Positions 9,232 to 16,961 of a DNA stretch of 64,000 nucleotides are shown piece by piece. Origin of the DNA: Pseudomonas sp. dw_612. GTDB lineage: Bacteria; Pseudomonadota; Gammaproteobacteria; Pseudomonadales; Pseudomonadaceae. The stretch spans positions 96,101 through 160,100 of the forward strand of contig NZ_JAAVVC010000016.1 in assembly GCF_018449725.1 (NCBI RefSeq), given 5' to 3'. Positions within the stretch are counted from its first letter, which is position 1. Each line of letters opens with the position of its first letter. The notes under the pieces were generated by a model. It searched no databases, had not been told where the DNA came from, and worked only from the letters and a program-made list of their open reading frames with translations. Both the position numbers and the translations under genes were made by a program.

Positions 9232-9317
9232 AGCGCGCCTCAGACACACGAACGCAGCGATGCGAACGGGTCGAAGAGATGCAACAAGCTTCACCGTTGT
9301 AAATTGAAATATGTAGT

Positions 9318-9393
9318 TCCGTGATAGCTCAGTCGGTAGAGCAAATGACTGTTAATCATTGGGTCCCAGGTTCGAGTCCTGGTCACGGAGCCA
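9318..9393 (+). tRNA. tRNA-Asn (GTT)
   Basis: 76 nt cloverleaf with encoded CCA; acceptor arms TCCGTGA/TCACGGA, anticodon loop CTGTTAA, T loop GGTTCGAGTCC. First gene of the tRNA cluster. Confidence 0.97.
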
Positions 9394-9402
9394 ATTTCAA
9401 AC

Positions 9403-9479
9403 CGGGGTATAGCGCAGTCCGGTAGCGCGCCTGCTTTGGGAGCAGGATGTCAGGAGTTCGAATCCCCTTACCCCGACCA
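9403..9479 (+). tRNA. tRNA-Pro (TGG), copy 1
   Basis: 77 nt with encoded CCA; acceptor arms CGGGGTA/TACCCCG, anticodon loop TTTGGGA. Identical to the second copy at 9657-9733. Confidence 0.97.
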
Positions 9480-9484
9480 TTTTT

Positions 9485-9560
9485 GGGTCGTTAGCTCAGT
9501 TGGTAGAGCAGTTGGCTTTTAACCAATTGGTCGTAGGTTCGAATCCCACACGACCCACCA
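9485..9560 (+). tRNA. tRNA-Lys (TTT)
   Basis: 76 nt with encoded CCA; acceptor arms GGGTCGT/ACGACCC, anticodon loop CTTTTAA. Five bases separate it from tRNA-Pro copy 1. Confidence 0.97.
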
Positions 9561-9624
9561 TTTTTGAAACCAGTTAACGCTGGGATCAGATCTTAAGATC
9601 AGAGGCCAAAAGCACTGATCGAAG

Positions 9625-9654
9625 AAGGCGACTTGTAAAGGTCGCCTTTTTTTT
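9625..9654 (+). terminator. Rho-independent terminator inside the tRNA cluster
   Basis: AAGGCGAC/GTCGCCTT stem with an 8-nt loop and a T run ending at 9654. It separates Asn-Pro-Lys from the second tRNA-Pro. Confidence 0.9.
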
Positions 9655-9656
9655 AC

Positions 9657-9733
9657 CGGGGTATAGCGCAGTCCGGTAGCGCGCCTGCTTTGGGAGCAGG
9701 ATGTCAGGAGTTCGAATCCCCTTACCCCGACCA
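9657..9733 (+). tRNA. tRNA-Pro (TGG), copy 2
   Basis: 77 nt, identical in sequence to the copy at 9403-9479. It begins 3 bases after a terminator's T run, with no recognisable promoter between, so its expression would depend on readthrough. Confidence 0.96.
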
Positions 9734-9737
9734 TATT

Positions 9738-9774
9738 AAAAATCCTCGTATCGAAAGATACGGGGATTTTTTTT
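9738..9774 (+). terminator. Rho-independent terminator after tRNA-Pro copy 2
   Basis: A-rich stem AAAAATCC-TCGTATC pairing with GATACGGGGATTTTT through a GAAA loop, ending in a T run. Confidence 0.9.
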
Positions 9775-9887
9775 GTCTTCGAAAAAGTGAAAACCCGCTT
9801 CAAGTCATCATACAACTTGCCGATAACGAGCCAACGGGGCGCACACCGCGCGTCCCTCTCCAGCCATAAAAAGAAAAGGCGCTCGTT

Positions 9888-11513
9888 ATGTTGCTTCGTC
9901 AGCTGAATATTGCCCCCCGTGCTGCATTGGGTTTTGCCCTGATCGCGGTACTGGTGGCGTTGCTCGGGGTGTTCGCACTGGGGCAGATGTCGAGCATTCG
10001 AGACAGCGAGGTGGCGGTGGAAACCCAATGGCTGCCGAGTATCCGCGGCGGCGATGAGATCCGCGAGATCATGCTGCGCATCCGCACCATCTCTCTGCGC
10101 ATGGCCCTGGATCAGGACCCGAAGAACATCGCCCAGTACCGCAGCCAGATGGACACCCGGGACAAGGAGCTGAGCGACAAAATTGCCGCGTATGACAAGC
10201 TGGTCAACACCGCCGAAGGCAAACAGTTGTATGACCAGTTCAAAAGCACCTTCGCCGCGTACCGCTCGGGTATCGCCCAATCGTTCACTCTGGCCGAACA
10301 AGGCCGTCGCGATGAACTGACCAAACTGCTGCTGGTGGACATGAAGACCGTGGTCGATGGCTCCGGCAAACAGCTCACTGACCTGGCGGACCTGTTCGCC
10401 AAACAAGTCGCTGCCGAAAGCCAGAACTCCGCCGCGCACTACGAAACCTCGCGCACCATCGTCAGTCTGTTTATCGCCCTGGCGGCGCTGGCCACCGTCG
10501 GCCTTGCGATGTTGCTGACCCGCAGCATCGTGCGCCCCTTGAATGAAGCGGTGAATGCTGCGGAAAACGTGGCGCGGGGCGATCTGACCAACCCCATCGC
10601 GACCCACGGCAGCGATGAAGTCAGCCGTTTGCTCAAGGCGCTGGCGACCATGCAGCAGAACTTGCGTGAAACCCTGCAAGGTATCAGCGGCTCGGCGACC
10701 CAACTGGCCACGGCGGCGGATGAGTTGAACGCGGTGACCCTCGACAGCACCCAAGGCCTGCAACAGCAGAACAACGAAATCGAACAGGCCGCCACGGCGG
10801 TCAACGAGATGACCACCGCCGTGGAAGAAGTCGCACGCAACGCGGTATCAACGTCCGACGCGACGCGTCAGTCCAGCGAGTCGGCGCATCAAGGTCAGGA
10901 ACGGGTCAGCGAAACCGCCAGCGCCATCAGCGCGCTCGCCAATGACGTACAGCACACCGGTGAATTGGTGCAGTCCTTGGCCAATCAGTCCCAGGACATC
11001 GGCAAAGTGCTGGATGTGATTCGCGCCATCGCTGAGCAAACCAACCTGTTGGCGCTCAACGCCGCGATTGAAGCGGCGCGGGCGGGGGAGAGCGGTCGCG
11101 GGTTTGCAGTGGTGGCCGACGAAGTGCGGGCGCTGGCCCATCGCACCCAGCAATCGACCCAGGAAATCGAACAAATGGTCCAGGGCATGCGCAGCGGCTC
11201 GACCCTGGCGCTGGATTCCATGCACGCCAGCGCTTCCCGGGCTGCCAGCACATTGGTCCTGGCCGAGCGCGCCGGTGAGGCGTTGCAGACCATTACCGCG
11301 TCGGTGCATGAGATTCATGAGCGCAACCTGGTCATCGCCAGTGCCGCTGAAGTGCAGGCGCAAGTGGCGCGGGAAGTCGATCGCAACCTGGTGAACATTC
11401 GTGATCTGTCGGTGCGTTCTGCCGCCGGTGCCGATCAGACCAGTGCCTCCAGCCATGAGCTGTCAAAACTGGCCAATGCCTTGCAAGGCATGGTGCAACG
11501 CTTCCGGGTGTAA
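9888..11513 (+). CDS. Methyl-accepting chemotaxis protein
   Basis: 541-residue chemoreceptor. Membrane helix 1 (about 13-32), a periplasmic helical sensor of about 150 residues (4HB_MCP type, no Cache fold seen), membrane helix 2 (about 190-210), HAMP (about 212-265) and a signalling coiled coil. The hairpin tip EQTNLLALNAAIEAARAGE that contacts CheA/CheW is intact. There is no CheR-docking pentapeptide at the C-terminus. The ligand cannot be told from sequence. It stands alone, with its own downstream hairpin. Confidence 0.95.
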   Translation: MLLRQLNIAPRAALGFALIAVLVALLGVFALGQMSSIRDSEVAVETQWLPSIRGGDEIREIMLRIRTISLRMALDQDPKNIAQYRSQMDTRDKELSDKIAAYDKLVNTAEGKQLYDQFKSTFAAYRSGIAQSFTLAEQGRRDELTKLLLVDMKTVVDGSGKQLTDLADLFAKQVAAESQNSAAHYETSRTIVSLFIALAALATVGLAMLLTRSIVRPLNEAVNAAENVARGDLTNPIATHGSDEVSRLLKALATMQQNLRETLQGISGSATQLATAADELNAVTLDSTQGLQQQNNEIEQAATAVNEMTTAVEEVARNAVSTSDATRQSSESAHQGQERVSETASAISALANDVQHTGELVQSLANQSQDIGKVLDVIRAIAEQTNLLALNAAIEAARAGESGRGFAVVADEVRALAHRTQQSTQEIEQMVQGMRSGSTLALDSMHASASRAASTLVLAERAGEALQTITASVHEIHERNLVIASAAEVQAQVAREVDRNLVNIRDLSVRSAAGADQTSASSHELSKLANALQGMVQRFRV

Positions 11514-11528
11514 ATCCGCGAGACGCAA

Positions 11529-11566
11529 AAAAGCCGCGCTTCCCGTCGAGGAATGCGCGGCTTGTT
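11529..11566. terminator. Bidirectional hairpin between the chemoreceptor and the EF-hand gene
   Basis: AAAAGCCGCGC and GCGCGGCTT arms around the loop TTCCCGTCGAGGAAT. A run on the left and T-rich sequence on the right let it stop the two converging transcripts. Confidence 0.8.
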
Positions 11567-11577
11567 TGTTCTGAGGC

Positions 11578-11976
11578 TTAGGCGCCGTCTTGGTCTTTCA
11601 GGTGTTCGAACAGACCTTTTGGCATTTTCTTGCCGTTGGCTTCGAAGTTGGCTTTCACGTTGTCGAAAGCCTCTTGTTCGTCGATGAAACCATCGTGGTT
11701 TTTGTCAATCTTGTCGAAGTTGGACTTCGGCGCAACGGCCTGGAATTCGGCACGGGAGACTTTGCCGTCGCCATCGGTGTCGGTCTTGGCCATCGACGCA
11801 TCGCCGCATTTGCCTTCGCCACACTTGCCTTCAGGGGTTTTCACCACTTGCTCGGCCGATGCCAGCAGGTAGCCTTGGGTCAGTGGCTGAGCCGCGAATA
11901 CGGAGCCGGTCAACATCATGCCGCCAGCCAAAACAGCGCCGAGCAGACCGATAGTGTTTTTAGTGGTACGGGACAT
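11578..11976 (-). CDS. EF-hand protein with EGKCG pair, probable HvfA-like RiPP metallophore precursor
   Basis: 132 residues. A signal peptide (1-29, ending SVFAA) is followed by LTQGYLLAS, then two direct EGKCG copies (residues 49-58) that contain the only two cysteines, C52 and C57. Next come two canonical calcium loops, D66-E77 (DTDGDGKVSRAE) and D91-E102 (DKNHDGFIDEQE). EGKCG units after a secretion signal are the hallmark of HvfA-family precursors, whose cysteines are turned into oxazolone/thioamide groups by a DUF692 (MNIO) enzyme. No DUF692 or DUF2063 partner gene is near, so modification would have to occur in trans. Start at MSRTTKN follows an AGGAG site; 7 extra upstream codons are unlikely. 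If unmodified, it would simply be a small secreted calcium-binding protein. Confidence 0.8.
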   Translation of the reverse strand: MSRTTKNTIGLLGAVLAGGMMLTGSVFAAQPLTQGYLLASAEQVVKTPEGKCGEGKCGDASMAKTDTDGDGKVSRAEFQAVAPKSNFDKIDKNHDGFIDEQEAFDNVKANFEANGKKMPKGLFEHLKDQDGA

Positions 11977-12040
11977 TTGAAATCTCCTGGGTTGCACGAC
12001 ACAACCGCTCGATAAAGGGGGCCGCGGAATGCGGCGTTAA

Positions 12041-12065
12041 CCGAAGCAGGCAGTGCCTTGCTCGG
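12041..12065. promoter_or_regulatory. Imperfect palindrome upstream of the EGKCG gene
   Basis: CCGAAGCAGGC and GCCTTGCTCGG arms around AGT (8 of 11 positions pair), 65 bp upstream of the start. The layout resembles a regulator operator, but no regulator can be named. Confidence 0.3.
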
Positions 12066-12191
12066 GTGTGGCCATTTAAAGGGGCGGGTGTATCGCTACT
12101 GTGTCGCGCAAGGGGGAGTTTGTAAGCGAAGGGGCGAAATCGTGGGGCGGGATACAGTGAGACACAGATCGAAAGGACAACGAGAAACAAA

Positions 12192-12279
12192 TGTGGGAGC
12201 GGGCTTGCTCGCGAATGGTGTGTCATTCAACAGTGAAGTCGACTGATACACTGCATTCGCGAGCAAGCCCGCTCCTACA
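12192..12279. repeat. REP pair between the EGKCG gene and ndh
   Basis: Inverted arms of 24 bp (12192-12215 and 12256-12279; one G/T change between arms) with a partly palindromic middle. It fills much of the 314-bp intergenic gap; apart from this and the palindrome at 12041, I see nothing else there. Confidence 0.9.
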
Positions 12280-12290
12280 GGGGATTGGTG

Positions 12291-13589
12291 TTAATGCAGC
12301 TTCAGGCGAGGCTCAGTCCCACGCCCAATCTTGCTCCCGAGCATCAACATCGCCGTGCGAAACGCGCCATACAACGCCATCTGGTGCATCCGGTACAACG
12401 ACACGTAAAACATCCGCGCCAACCAGCCTTCCAGCATCACGCTGCCGGTGAGGTTGCCCATCAAGTTACCCACAGCCGAAAAACGCGACAGCGAGATCAG
12501 CGAGCCGTAGTCGGTGTACTTGTATTCCGGCAACGCCTTGCCTTCGATGCGCAGCTTCAGGGATTTGGCCAGCAACGATGCCTGCTGATGCGCAGCCTGG
12601 GCCCGTGGCGGTACGTTGCGGTCGGTACCCGGTTGCGGGCAGGCGGCGCAGTCACCGAAGGCGAAGATGTTCTCGTCGCGGGTGGTTTGCAGGGTCGGCA
12701 GTACTTGCAGCTGATTGATGCGGTTGGTTTCCAGGCCATCGATGTCTTTGAGGAAACCCGGTGCACGAATCCCGGCGGCCCAGACTTTCAGGCTGGCATT
12801 GATCACTTTGCCATCGGCGGTAATCAGGCTCTGCGCCGTGACTTCGCTGACCGCAGCATTGGTCATCACGTTGACCCCGAGTTTCTCCAGGGTTTTATGC
12901 ACAGGCCCGCCGATACGTTCCGGCAGCGCTGGCAGTACCCGTGGCCCGGCTTCGATCAGGGTGATGTGCATGTTTTCCGGTTTGATCCGGTCCAGACCGT
13001 AAGCCGCCAGTTCATGGGCGGCGTTGTGCAGTTCCGCCGCCAATTCGACGCCTGTGGCACCGGCCCCGACGATGGCCACGCTGATCTGCTCCACCACGTC
13101 CGTTTGCCCGGCATGGGCGCGCAGGTAGTGGTTGAGCAATTGCTGATGGAAGCGCTCGGCCTGTTTGCGAGTGTCGAGGAACAGGCAATGCTGCGCCGCG
13201 CCTTGGGTGCCGAAATCGTTGGTGGTGCTGCCAACCGCGATCACCAGCGAGTCGTAGCCCAGCTCCCGGGCCGGCACCAATTCCACGCCGGCTTCGTCGT
13301 AGGTCGCGGCCAGCTGGATTTTTTTTGCCGCGCGATCGAGCCCGCTCATACGTCCCAGCTGGAACTCGAAGTGGTTCCATTTCGCTTGGGCAACATAGTT
13401 GAGTTCGTCTTCGGAAGAGTTCAGCGACCCGGCCGCCACTTCGTGCAACAGCGGTTTCCAGATGTGGGTCAGGTTCGCGTCGACCAGCATCACACTGGCC
13501 GTGCCACGCTTGCCCAGAGTCTTACCCAGACGGGTAGCCAACTCCAGACCGCCGGCGCCGCCGCCAACGATGACAATACGATGAGTCAT
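12291..13589 (-). CDS. ndh: Type II NADH:quinone dehydrogenase
   Basis: 432 residues, a non-proton-pumping NADH dehydrogenase that passes electrons from NADH to quinone at the inner membrane face. Two dinucleotide folds are visible: the FAD site IVIVGGGAGGLELAT (about 5-19) and the NADH site VAIVGAGATGVELAAEL (about 165-181). ENIFAFGDCA is the C-terminal FAD contact. A C-terminal amphipathic region (after about 375) should anchor it to the membrane. Start at MTHRIVI, where the FAD fold begins; ATG at 13604 is an alternative. Confidence 0.93.
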   Translation of the reverse strand: MTHRIVIVGGGAGGLELATRLGKTLGKRGTASVMLVDANLTHIWKPLLHEVAAGSLNSSEDELNYVAQAKWNHFEFQLGRMSGLDRAAKKIQLAATYDEAGVELVPARELGYDSLVIAVGSTTNDFGTQGAAQHCLFLDTRKQAERFHQQLLNHYLRAHAGQTDVVEQISVAIVGAGATGVELAAELHNAAHELAAYGLDRIKPENMHITLIEAGPRVLPALPERIGGPVHKTLEKLGVNVMTNAAVSEVTAQSLITADGKVINASLKVWAAGIRAPGFLKDIDGLETNRINQLQVLPTLQTTRDENIFAFGDCAACPQPGTDRNVPPRAQAAHQQASLLAKSLKLRIEGKALPEYKYTDYGSLISLSRFSAVGNLMGNLTGSVMLEGWLARMFYVSLYRMHQMALYGAFRTAMLMLGSKIGRGTEPRLKLH

Positions 13590-13649
13590 GGGGATATCTC
13601 GCAAGGCTAAAAGAAATCGGTGCGATTACCCGAGCGAGCGCGAAGCGGC

Positions 13650-13823
13650 TCATAGCGTCAGATAACCGATAAGTCGGCTCAACAGGCCCAAACCAATGGT
13701 CACTGTCAGCACCAGCACCAGGAGCATCCACGGCCGGAAAGGCCGGCGCTCGACTCGGTGTTGGGACAAGTGCAGGTACTCTTCGACATGCTTCTGGTCG
13801 TCTGGGTTCAGGCGGCTGGTCAT
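13650..13823 (-). CDS. DUF3094 small membrane protein
   Basis: 57 residues: a charged N-terminus beginning MTSRLNPDDQ, PFRPW, then one membrane helix (about 32-51) and a short tail LIGYLTL. It matches the DUF3094 family of pseudomonads, which have the same SRLNPxD start and length. Position between ndh and the MOSC gene is conserved in Pseudomonas. Function unknown. Confidence 0.85.
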   Translation of the reverse strand: MTSRLNPDDQKHVEEYLHLSQHRVERRPFRPWMLLVLVLTVTIGLGLLSRLIGYLTL

Positions 13824-13877
13824 ATTGGGCCTCGTCAGGGGTAGACGTTGCTGAATGTGTAGAAGCTACAGGCTGAT

Positions 13878-14405
13878 TTAACGAACGTTGAACGGAGCAT
13901 AGCCGCTGTCGGGAACAGGCTCGACGCTCACCGTATCGTCCAGTCGAATGATTCCACTTTGTAACACCCGGGCCGTGATTCCGCCATGGCCGCGAACGGC
14001 CTGAAAGGTCCCGGGGCCGAGGTTGTTTTGCAAGCGTGCGCACGGTTGGCACCAGCCAGTGGTTTCGAAAATTGCCTGGCCGATCTTGAAGCGTCGGCCC
14101 TTGAGGCTGAACAAATTGATTCCGCTGACGACGATGTTGCGCCGCAGGTCATTTGGCAGCACCGGTTGATCGTCCGGGCGACCCATCAGCGAACTGATCA
14201 CCGCCAAGTGTTCCCACTGAATCAACGTCACCTGTCGGGCATTGCGTACGCTGGGGCGCGCCTTGTCACCCGTCAAACCGGCTTCGAGTCGCGCTTCCAC
14301 GACCTCCAGTTCAATCATCGGCACATGCGACGCCGGGCGCACGCCGATCCAGCGTACACGGCCGATTTGTGGGACTTCGGCAATCAGTTCCTGTAATGGG
14401 CTCAC
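13878..14405 (-). CDS. MOSC domain protein
   Basis: 175 residues that are mostly one MOSC domain, the C-terminal fold of molybdenum-cofactor sulfurase that binds sulfur or cofactor through a cysteine. Candidate cysteines lie in GWCQPCARLQ (about 118-127). GDKARP and NLRRNIVV-like strand motifs (here NDLRRNIVV) fit the family. It overlaps the upstream DUF1780 gene by 4 bp (ATGA), so the two are co-translated. The substrate is unknown; such stand-alone proteins may serve molybdoenzymes or detoxification. Confidence 0.85.
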   Translation of the reverse strand: MSPLQELIAEVPQIGRVRWIGVRPASHVPMIELEVVEARLEAGLTGDKARPSVRNARQVTLIQWEHLAVISSLMGRPDDQPVLPNDLRRNIVVSGINLFSLKGRRFKIGQAIFETTGWCQPCARLQNNLGPGTFQAVRGHGGITARVLQSGIIRLDDTVSVEPVPDSGYAPFNVR

Positions 14406-15028
14406 AGGCTGATCCCGACGTCGAAGACGATGCTGCGCCCAAGGTTGCTGCGCAGGAAGTCCGGCGCGTCCGGGTGGGCGAACAGCACGCGGGCGAACGT
14501 CGGCCCGACCAGCGACAACGAGCGCCAGCCCTGGCGCAGGTATTCGGTGGGTGGCGGGAAATGGCTGTTGAGGTCCAGCACTTCGCGCTTGAGGCTGGCA
14601 AAAGCGATGATGTCCAATTCGCCCAGGTCCATGCCGCGTTCTTTGTAGTTGTGGGCCTTTTTGCGCAGGGTCGGTGCCAGTCGCAGCAGGAATTCATTGG
14701 CTGGAATGCGCCGGGGCTTGGCCTCGCGACGCACCAGCGAACTCAGGGAAAACGCGCTGCGCCGCCGTTGCAGTTCGTCGCGCCATTCGTCGTTGAGGCG
14801 CCGGCCTTCGTCGAGGACGAAGAACACCTCGAAACTGGCATCGCGAAACAGCACGTCCGGCGGCTCGCCGGCGGGGGCGAATTCGTCGGCGCGATAGGGA
14901 ATGTTCAAGCCTTGCAGCAGGCGCTGGCAGACCCAACGCTCACGCTCCCATTTGCGGGCATTGGACAGGAACGCGTTGGCTTGCTCGGCCGCGATGGTCA
15001 GCAGGCGTAAATAATCTGAGTCATCCAT
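14402..15028 (-). CDS. DUF1780 family protein
   Basis: 208 residues, soluble, no signal peptide. The N-terminal region is rich in charged helices (YLRLLTIAAEQANAFLSNARKWERER) and the middle has LFRDASFEVFFVLDEGRRLNDEWRDEL; matching segments occur in the uncharacterised DUF1780 family, which is nearly confined to gammaproteobacteria such as Pseudomonas. Start at MDDSDYL, the family start. Its stop overlaps the MOSC gene start, which suggests a shared task. No function can be assigned. Confidence 0.82.
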   Translation of the reverse strand: MDDSDYLRLLTIAAEQANAFLSNARKWERERWVCQRLLQGLNIPYRADEFAPAGEPPDVLFRDASFEVFFVLDEGRRLNDEWRDELQRRRSAFSLSSLVRREAKPRRIPANEFLLRLAPTLRKKAHNYKERGMDLGELDIIAFASLKREVLDLNSHFPPPTEYLRQGWRSLSLVGPTFARVLFAHPDAPDFLRSNLGRSIVFDVGISL

Positions 15029-15162
15029 AGGCCCAAGCTTAGCGTTCAAATGCGACAAGCAGATAGCTTTGCATCCACTGGAGGCACTTTTGCGCCGGTG
15101 TATGCTGGCATGGAGACGTAACCCAACAAGGAGTGTGCCGTGGTGTTCGAGGGGATGGCGTC

Positions 15163-15852
15163 ATGATCGGTGCAGAGTTGCTGTCGCCGGAAAGCCTGGC
15201 GGTCGGCTGGCTGATTTACGTACCCGTGGTGATCTGGGCGATCTGCCGCGCGCCATGGGTCGAGTTGTTCACCGACAGGCGCCGTCAGCATTTGCTGTTT
15301 GGCACGGTGTTCGCGCTGTTCATGTTGTGGCTGGTGCGGCGGGATTTTGATACTGGCGTGTCGTATCACTTTATCGGCATGACGGCGGTGACGTTGCTGC
15401 TGGACTGGCCGTTGGCGATTGTCGGCGCTCTGGTGGCGCAAATGGGGCTGGTGTTGCTCGGACGTCAGGATCTGGCCGCTGTCGGGGTAAACGGCGCGTT
15501 GATTATTCTGTTGCCGGTGCTGGTCACGGAATGCTGCGCGATCCTGGTCGAGCGGGCTCAGCCGCGCAATCCCTTTGTGTATATCTTCGTTTCCGGCTTC
15601 TTCGCGGCGGCGCTGTCGGCCTTGCTGTGCCTGCTGCTGGCGCTGACATTGCTGTGGTTCGACGAGCGTTTCGCAATGCCGTACTGGCTGGAAGATTTTG
15701 TCGGCTACCTGTGGCTGCTGATTTTTCCCGAAGCGTTTATCAACGGCATGATCATCAGCGCACTGGTGGTGTTCAGTCCCGAGTGGCTGGAGACGTTCAA
15801 CCGCACTCGCTACCTTTCGGCGCCGTGGAAGGATGACGATCCCAAGTCTTGA
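15163..15852 (+). CDS. CbiM-like energy-coupling factor permease
   Basis: 229 residues with about six to seven hydrophobic segments, matching the CbiM/energy-coupling-factor substrate-specific permease family (metal or vitamin uptake in other bacteria). Start at MIGAELL follows a GAGGGG ribosome site 8 bp upstream; an upstream ATG at 15133 has none. No ECF ATPase or T component is nearby, so it is an orphan S-type subunit here and its substrate is unknown. The C-terminus ends in a charged cytoplasmic tail. Confidence 0.75.
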   Translation: MIGAELLSPESLAVGWLIYVPVVIWAICRAPWVELFTDRRRQHLLFGTVFALFMLWLVRRDFDTGVSYHFIGMTAVTLLLDWPLAIVGALVAQMGLVLLGRQDLAAVGVNGALIILLPVLVTECCAILVERAQPRNPFVYIFVSGFFAAALSALLCLLLALTLLWFDERFAMPYWLEDFVGYLWLLIFPEAFINGMIISALVVFSPEWLETFNRTRYLSAPWKDDDPKS

Positions 15853-15915
15853 TCCACATCAAACCGGTTTGACGCTCGCCAACTCATGCTCGGCAAAACC
15901 TTCAGGAGCATCGAT

Positions 15916-16131
15916 ATGAGTGTTTACGAATGGGCAAGGCAGGAGTTGCGTCACAGTCTGGATGCAGCGCAGGAAGTGGGATTTGATCCGGGGTTGAGCT
16001 TGCGCGCCTTGCTCAGCGCGGTGGTGCAACAGAGCAAGGCCGTGCGCAGTGTCGAGGATCTGGCGGATGAGCTGCAGTTTCTCGCCGAGAACCTCGATGA
16101 CGGTCAGGACTACGGTTTTATGCGGCCCTGA
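15916..16131 (+). CDS. Conserved small hypothetical protein
   Basis: 71 residues, acidic, predicted helical, no membrane segment: it begins MSVYEWARQEL and ends NLDDGQDYGFMRP. The same short protein occurs at this place in other pseudomonads. An AGGAG site lies 7 bp before the ATG chosen. It converges on yacG with 9 bp between stops. Function unknown. Confidence 0.8.
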   Translation: MSVYEWARQELRHSLDAAQEVGFDPGLSLRALLSAVVQQSKAVRSVEDLADELQFLAENLDDGQDYGFMRP

Positions 16132-16140
16132 TGATCGAAG

Positions 16141-16341
16141 TCAGTGACGCGGTTCGAAGTCTTCGCTGAACAGGTCGTCCTCGGCATCCGGGCTCACCGG
16201 AATCTTGTGTTCTTCCGACGCCCAGGCACCCAGGTCGATCAGTTTGCAACGGTCCGAACAAAAAGGCCGGAAGGTGCTGGTGGCGCTCCATTCGACAGGG
16301 GCGCCGCAGGTTGGGCAATTGACGGTTGGGGTCTGGCTCAT
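16141..16341 (-). CDS. yacG: DNA gyrase inhibitor YacG
   Basis: 66 residues with the treble-clef zinc site C9-x2-C12...C28-x3-C32 (CPTCG and FCSDRC) and the LGAW segment that follows it in the family. E. coli YacG binds GyrB and blocks gyrase. Starts inside the end of coaE (4-bp ATGA overlap), forming the conserved pilD-coaE-yacG unit. Confidence 0.95.
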   Translation of the reverse strand: MSQTPTVNCPTCGAPVEWSATSTFRPFCSDRCKLIDLGAWASEEHKIPVSPDAEDDLFSEDFEPRH

Positions 16342-16961
16342 GACTGGCCTCCACGCAAAGTTAAGTAAAAATGATGCAGGCGTTCGACCTCGCTGTGCAG
16401 CCAGGCGAGGTCGCGGTCGTTGACCACCACATCGTCGGCATGGTTCACGCGGTCCTGGCGGCTGGACTGGGCCTTGAGGATCGCCTGGACCTGTTGTTCG
16501 CTGGTCTGGTCACGCTGCAGGGTGCGTTCGATCTGCAATTGTTCCGGGGCGTCGATCACCAGCACCCGTTGGGTCATGGCGTACTGCCCGGACTCGATCA
16601 ACAGCGGCGACACCAGAATCGCGTAAGGCGATTGTGCCTTGGCCAGATGCTCGACGATTTCCTCGGCGATCAGCGGATGCAGCAATGCTTCGAGCCAGCG
16701 GCGTTCCTCCGGGACTTCGAAGATCAGTTTGCGCAACGCGGCGCGATCCAGTTGCCCGTCGGCGTGCAGCACGCCGGGGCCGAAGTGTTCGGCAATCCTG
16801 GCCAGCGCCGGGCGACCCGGTTCCACCACCCAGCGCGCCGCGTGATCGGCGTCCACCACGTGCACACCGAGGTCGATGAAGTGCTGGGCCGCGGCACTTT
16901 TGCCGCTGCCGATGCCGCCGGTCAGGCCGAGAATCCAGGGTTTTTCCACAGGGGTATTCAT
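16338..16961 (-). CDS. coaE: Dephospho-CoA kinase
   Basis: 207 residues. Last step of coenzyme A synthesis: ATP phosphorylates the 3'-hydroxyl of dephospho-CoA. P-loop GLTGGIGSGKS lies near residue 10-20, followed by DADHAAR and SPLLIESG motifs of the family. Start ATG at 16961 overlaps the pilD stop in an ATGA, which decides it over an ATG 7 codons upstream. Confidence 0.95.
   Translation of the reverse strand: MNTPVEKPWILGLTGGIGSGKSAAAQHFIDLGVHVVDADHAARWVVEPGRPALARIAEHFGPGVLHADGQLDRAALRKLIFEVPEERRWLEALLHPLIAEEIVEHLAKAQSPYAILVSPLLIESGQYAMTQRVLVIDAPEQLQIERTLQRDQTSEQQVQAILKAQSSRQDRVNHADDVVVNDRDLAWLHSEVERLHHFYLTLRGGQS

Noticed and set aside
7328..9247. 639-codon minus-strand frame opposite clpB
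   Set aside because: Clear shadow of clpB, with no recognisable protein motifs.
9519..10763. Long minus-strand frame of 414 codons running from the tRNA genes into the chemoreceptor gene
   Set aside because: It reads through tRNA-Lys, tRNA-Pro and the opposite strand of a clear chemoreceptor; composition is typical of GC-rich antisense frames.
11960..12226. 88-codon minus-strand frame upstream of the EGKCG gene
   Set aside because: It is the 5' untranslated and REP region of that gene; no coding features.
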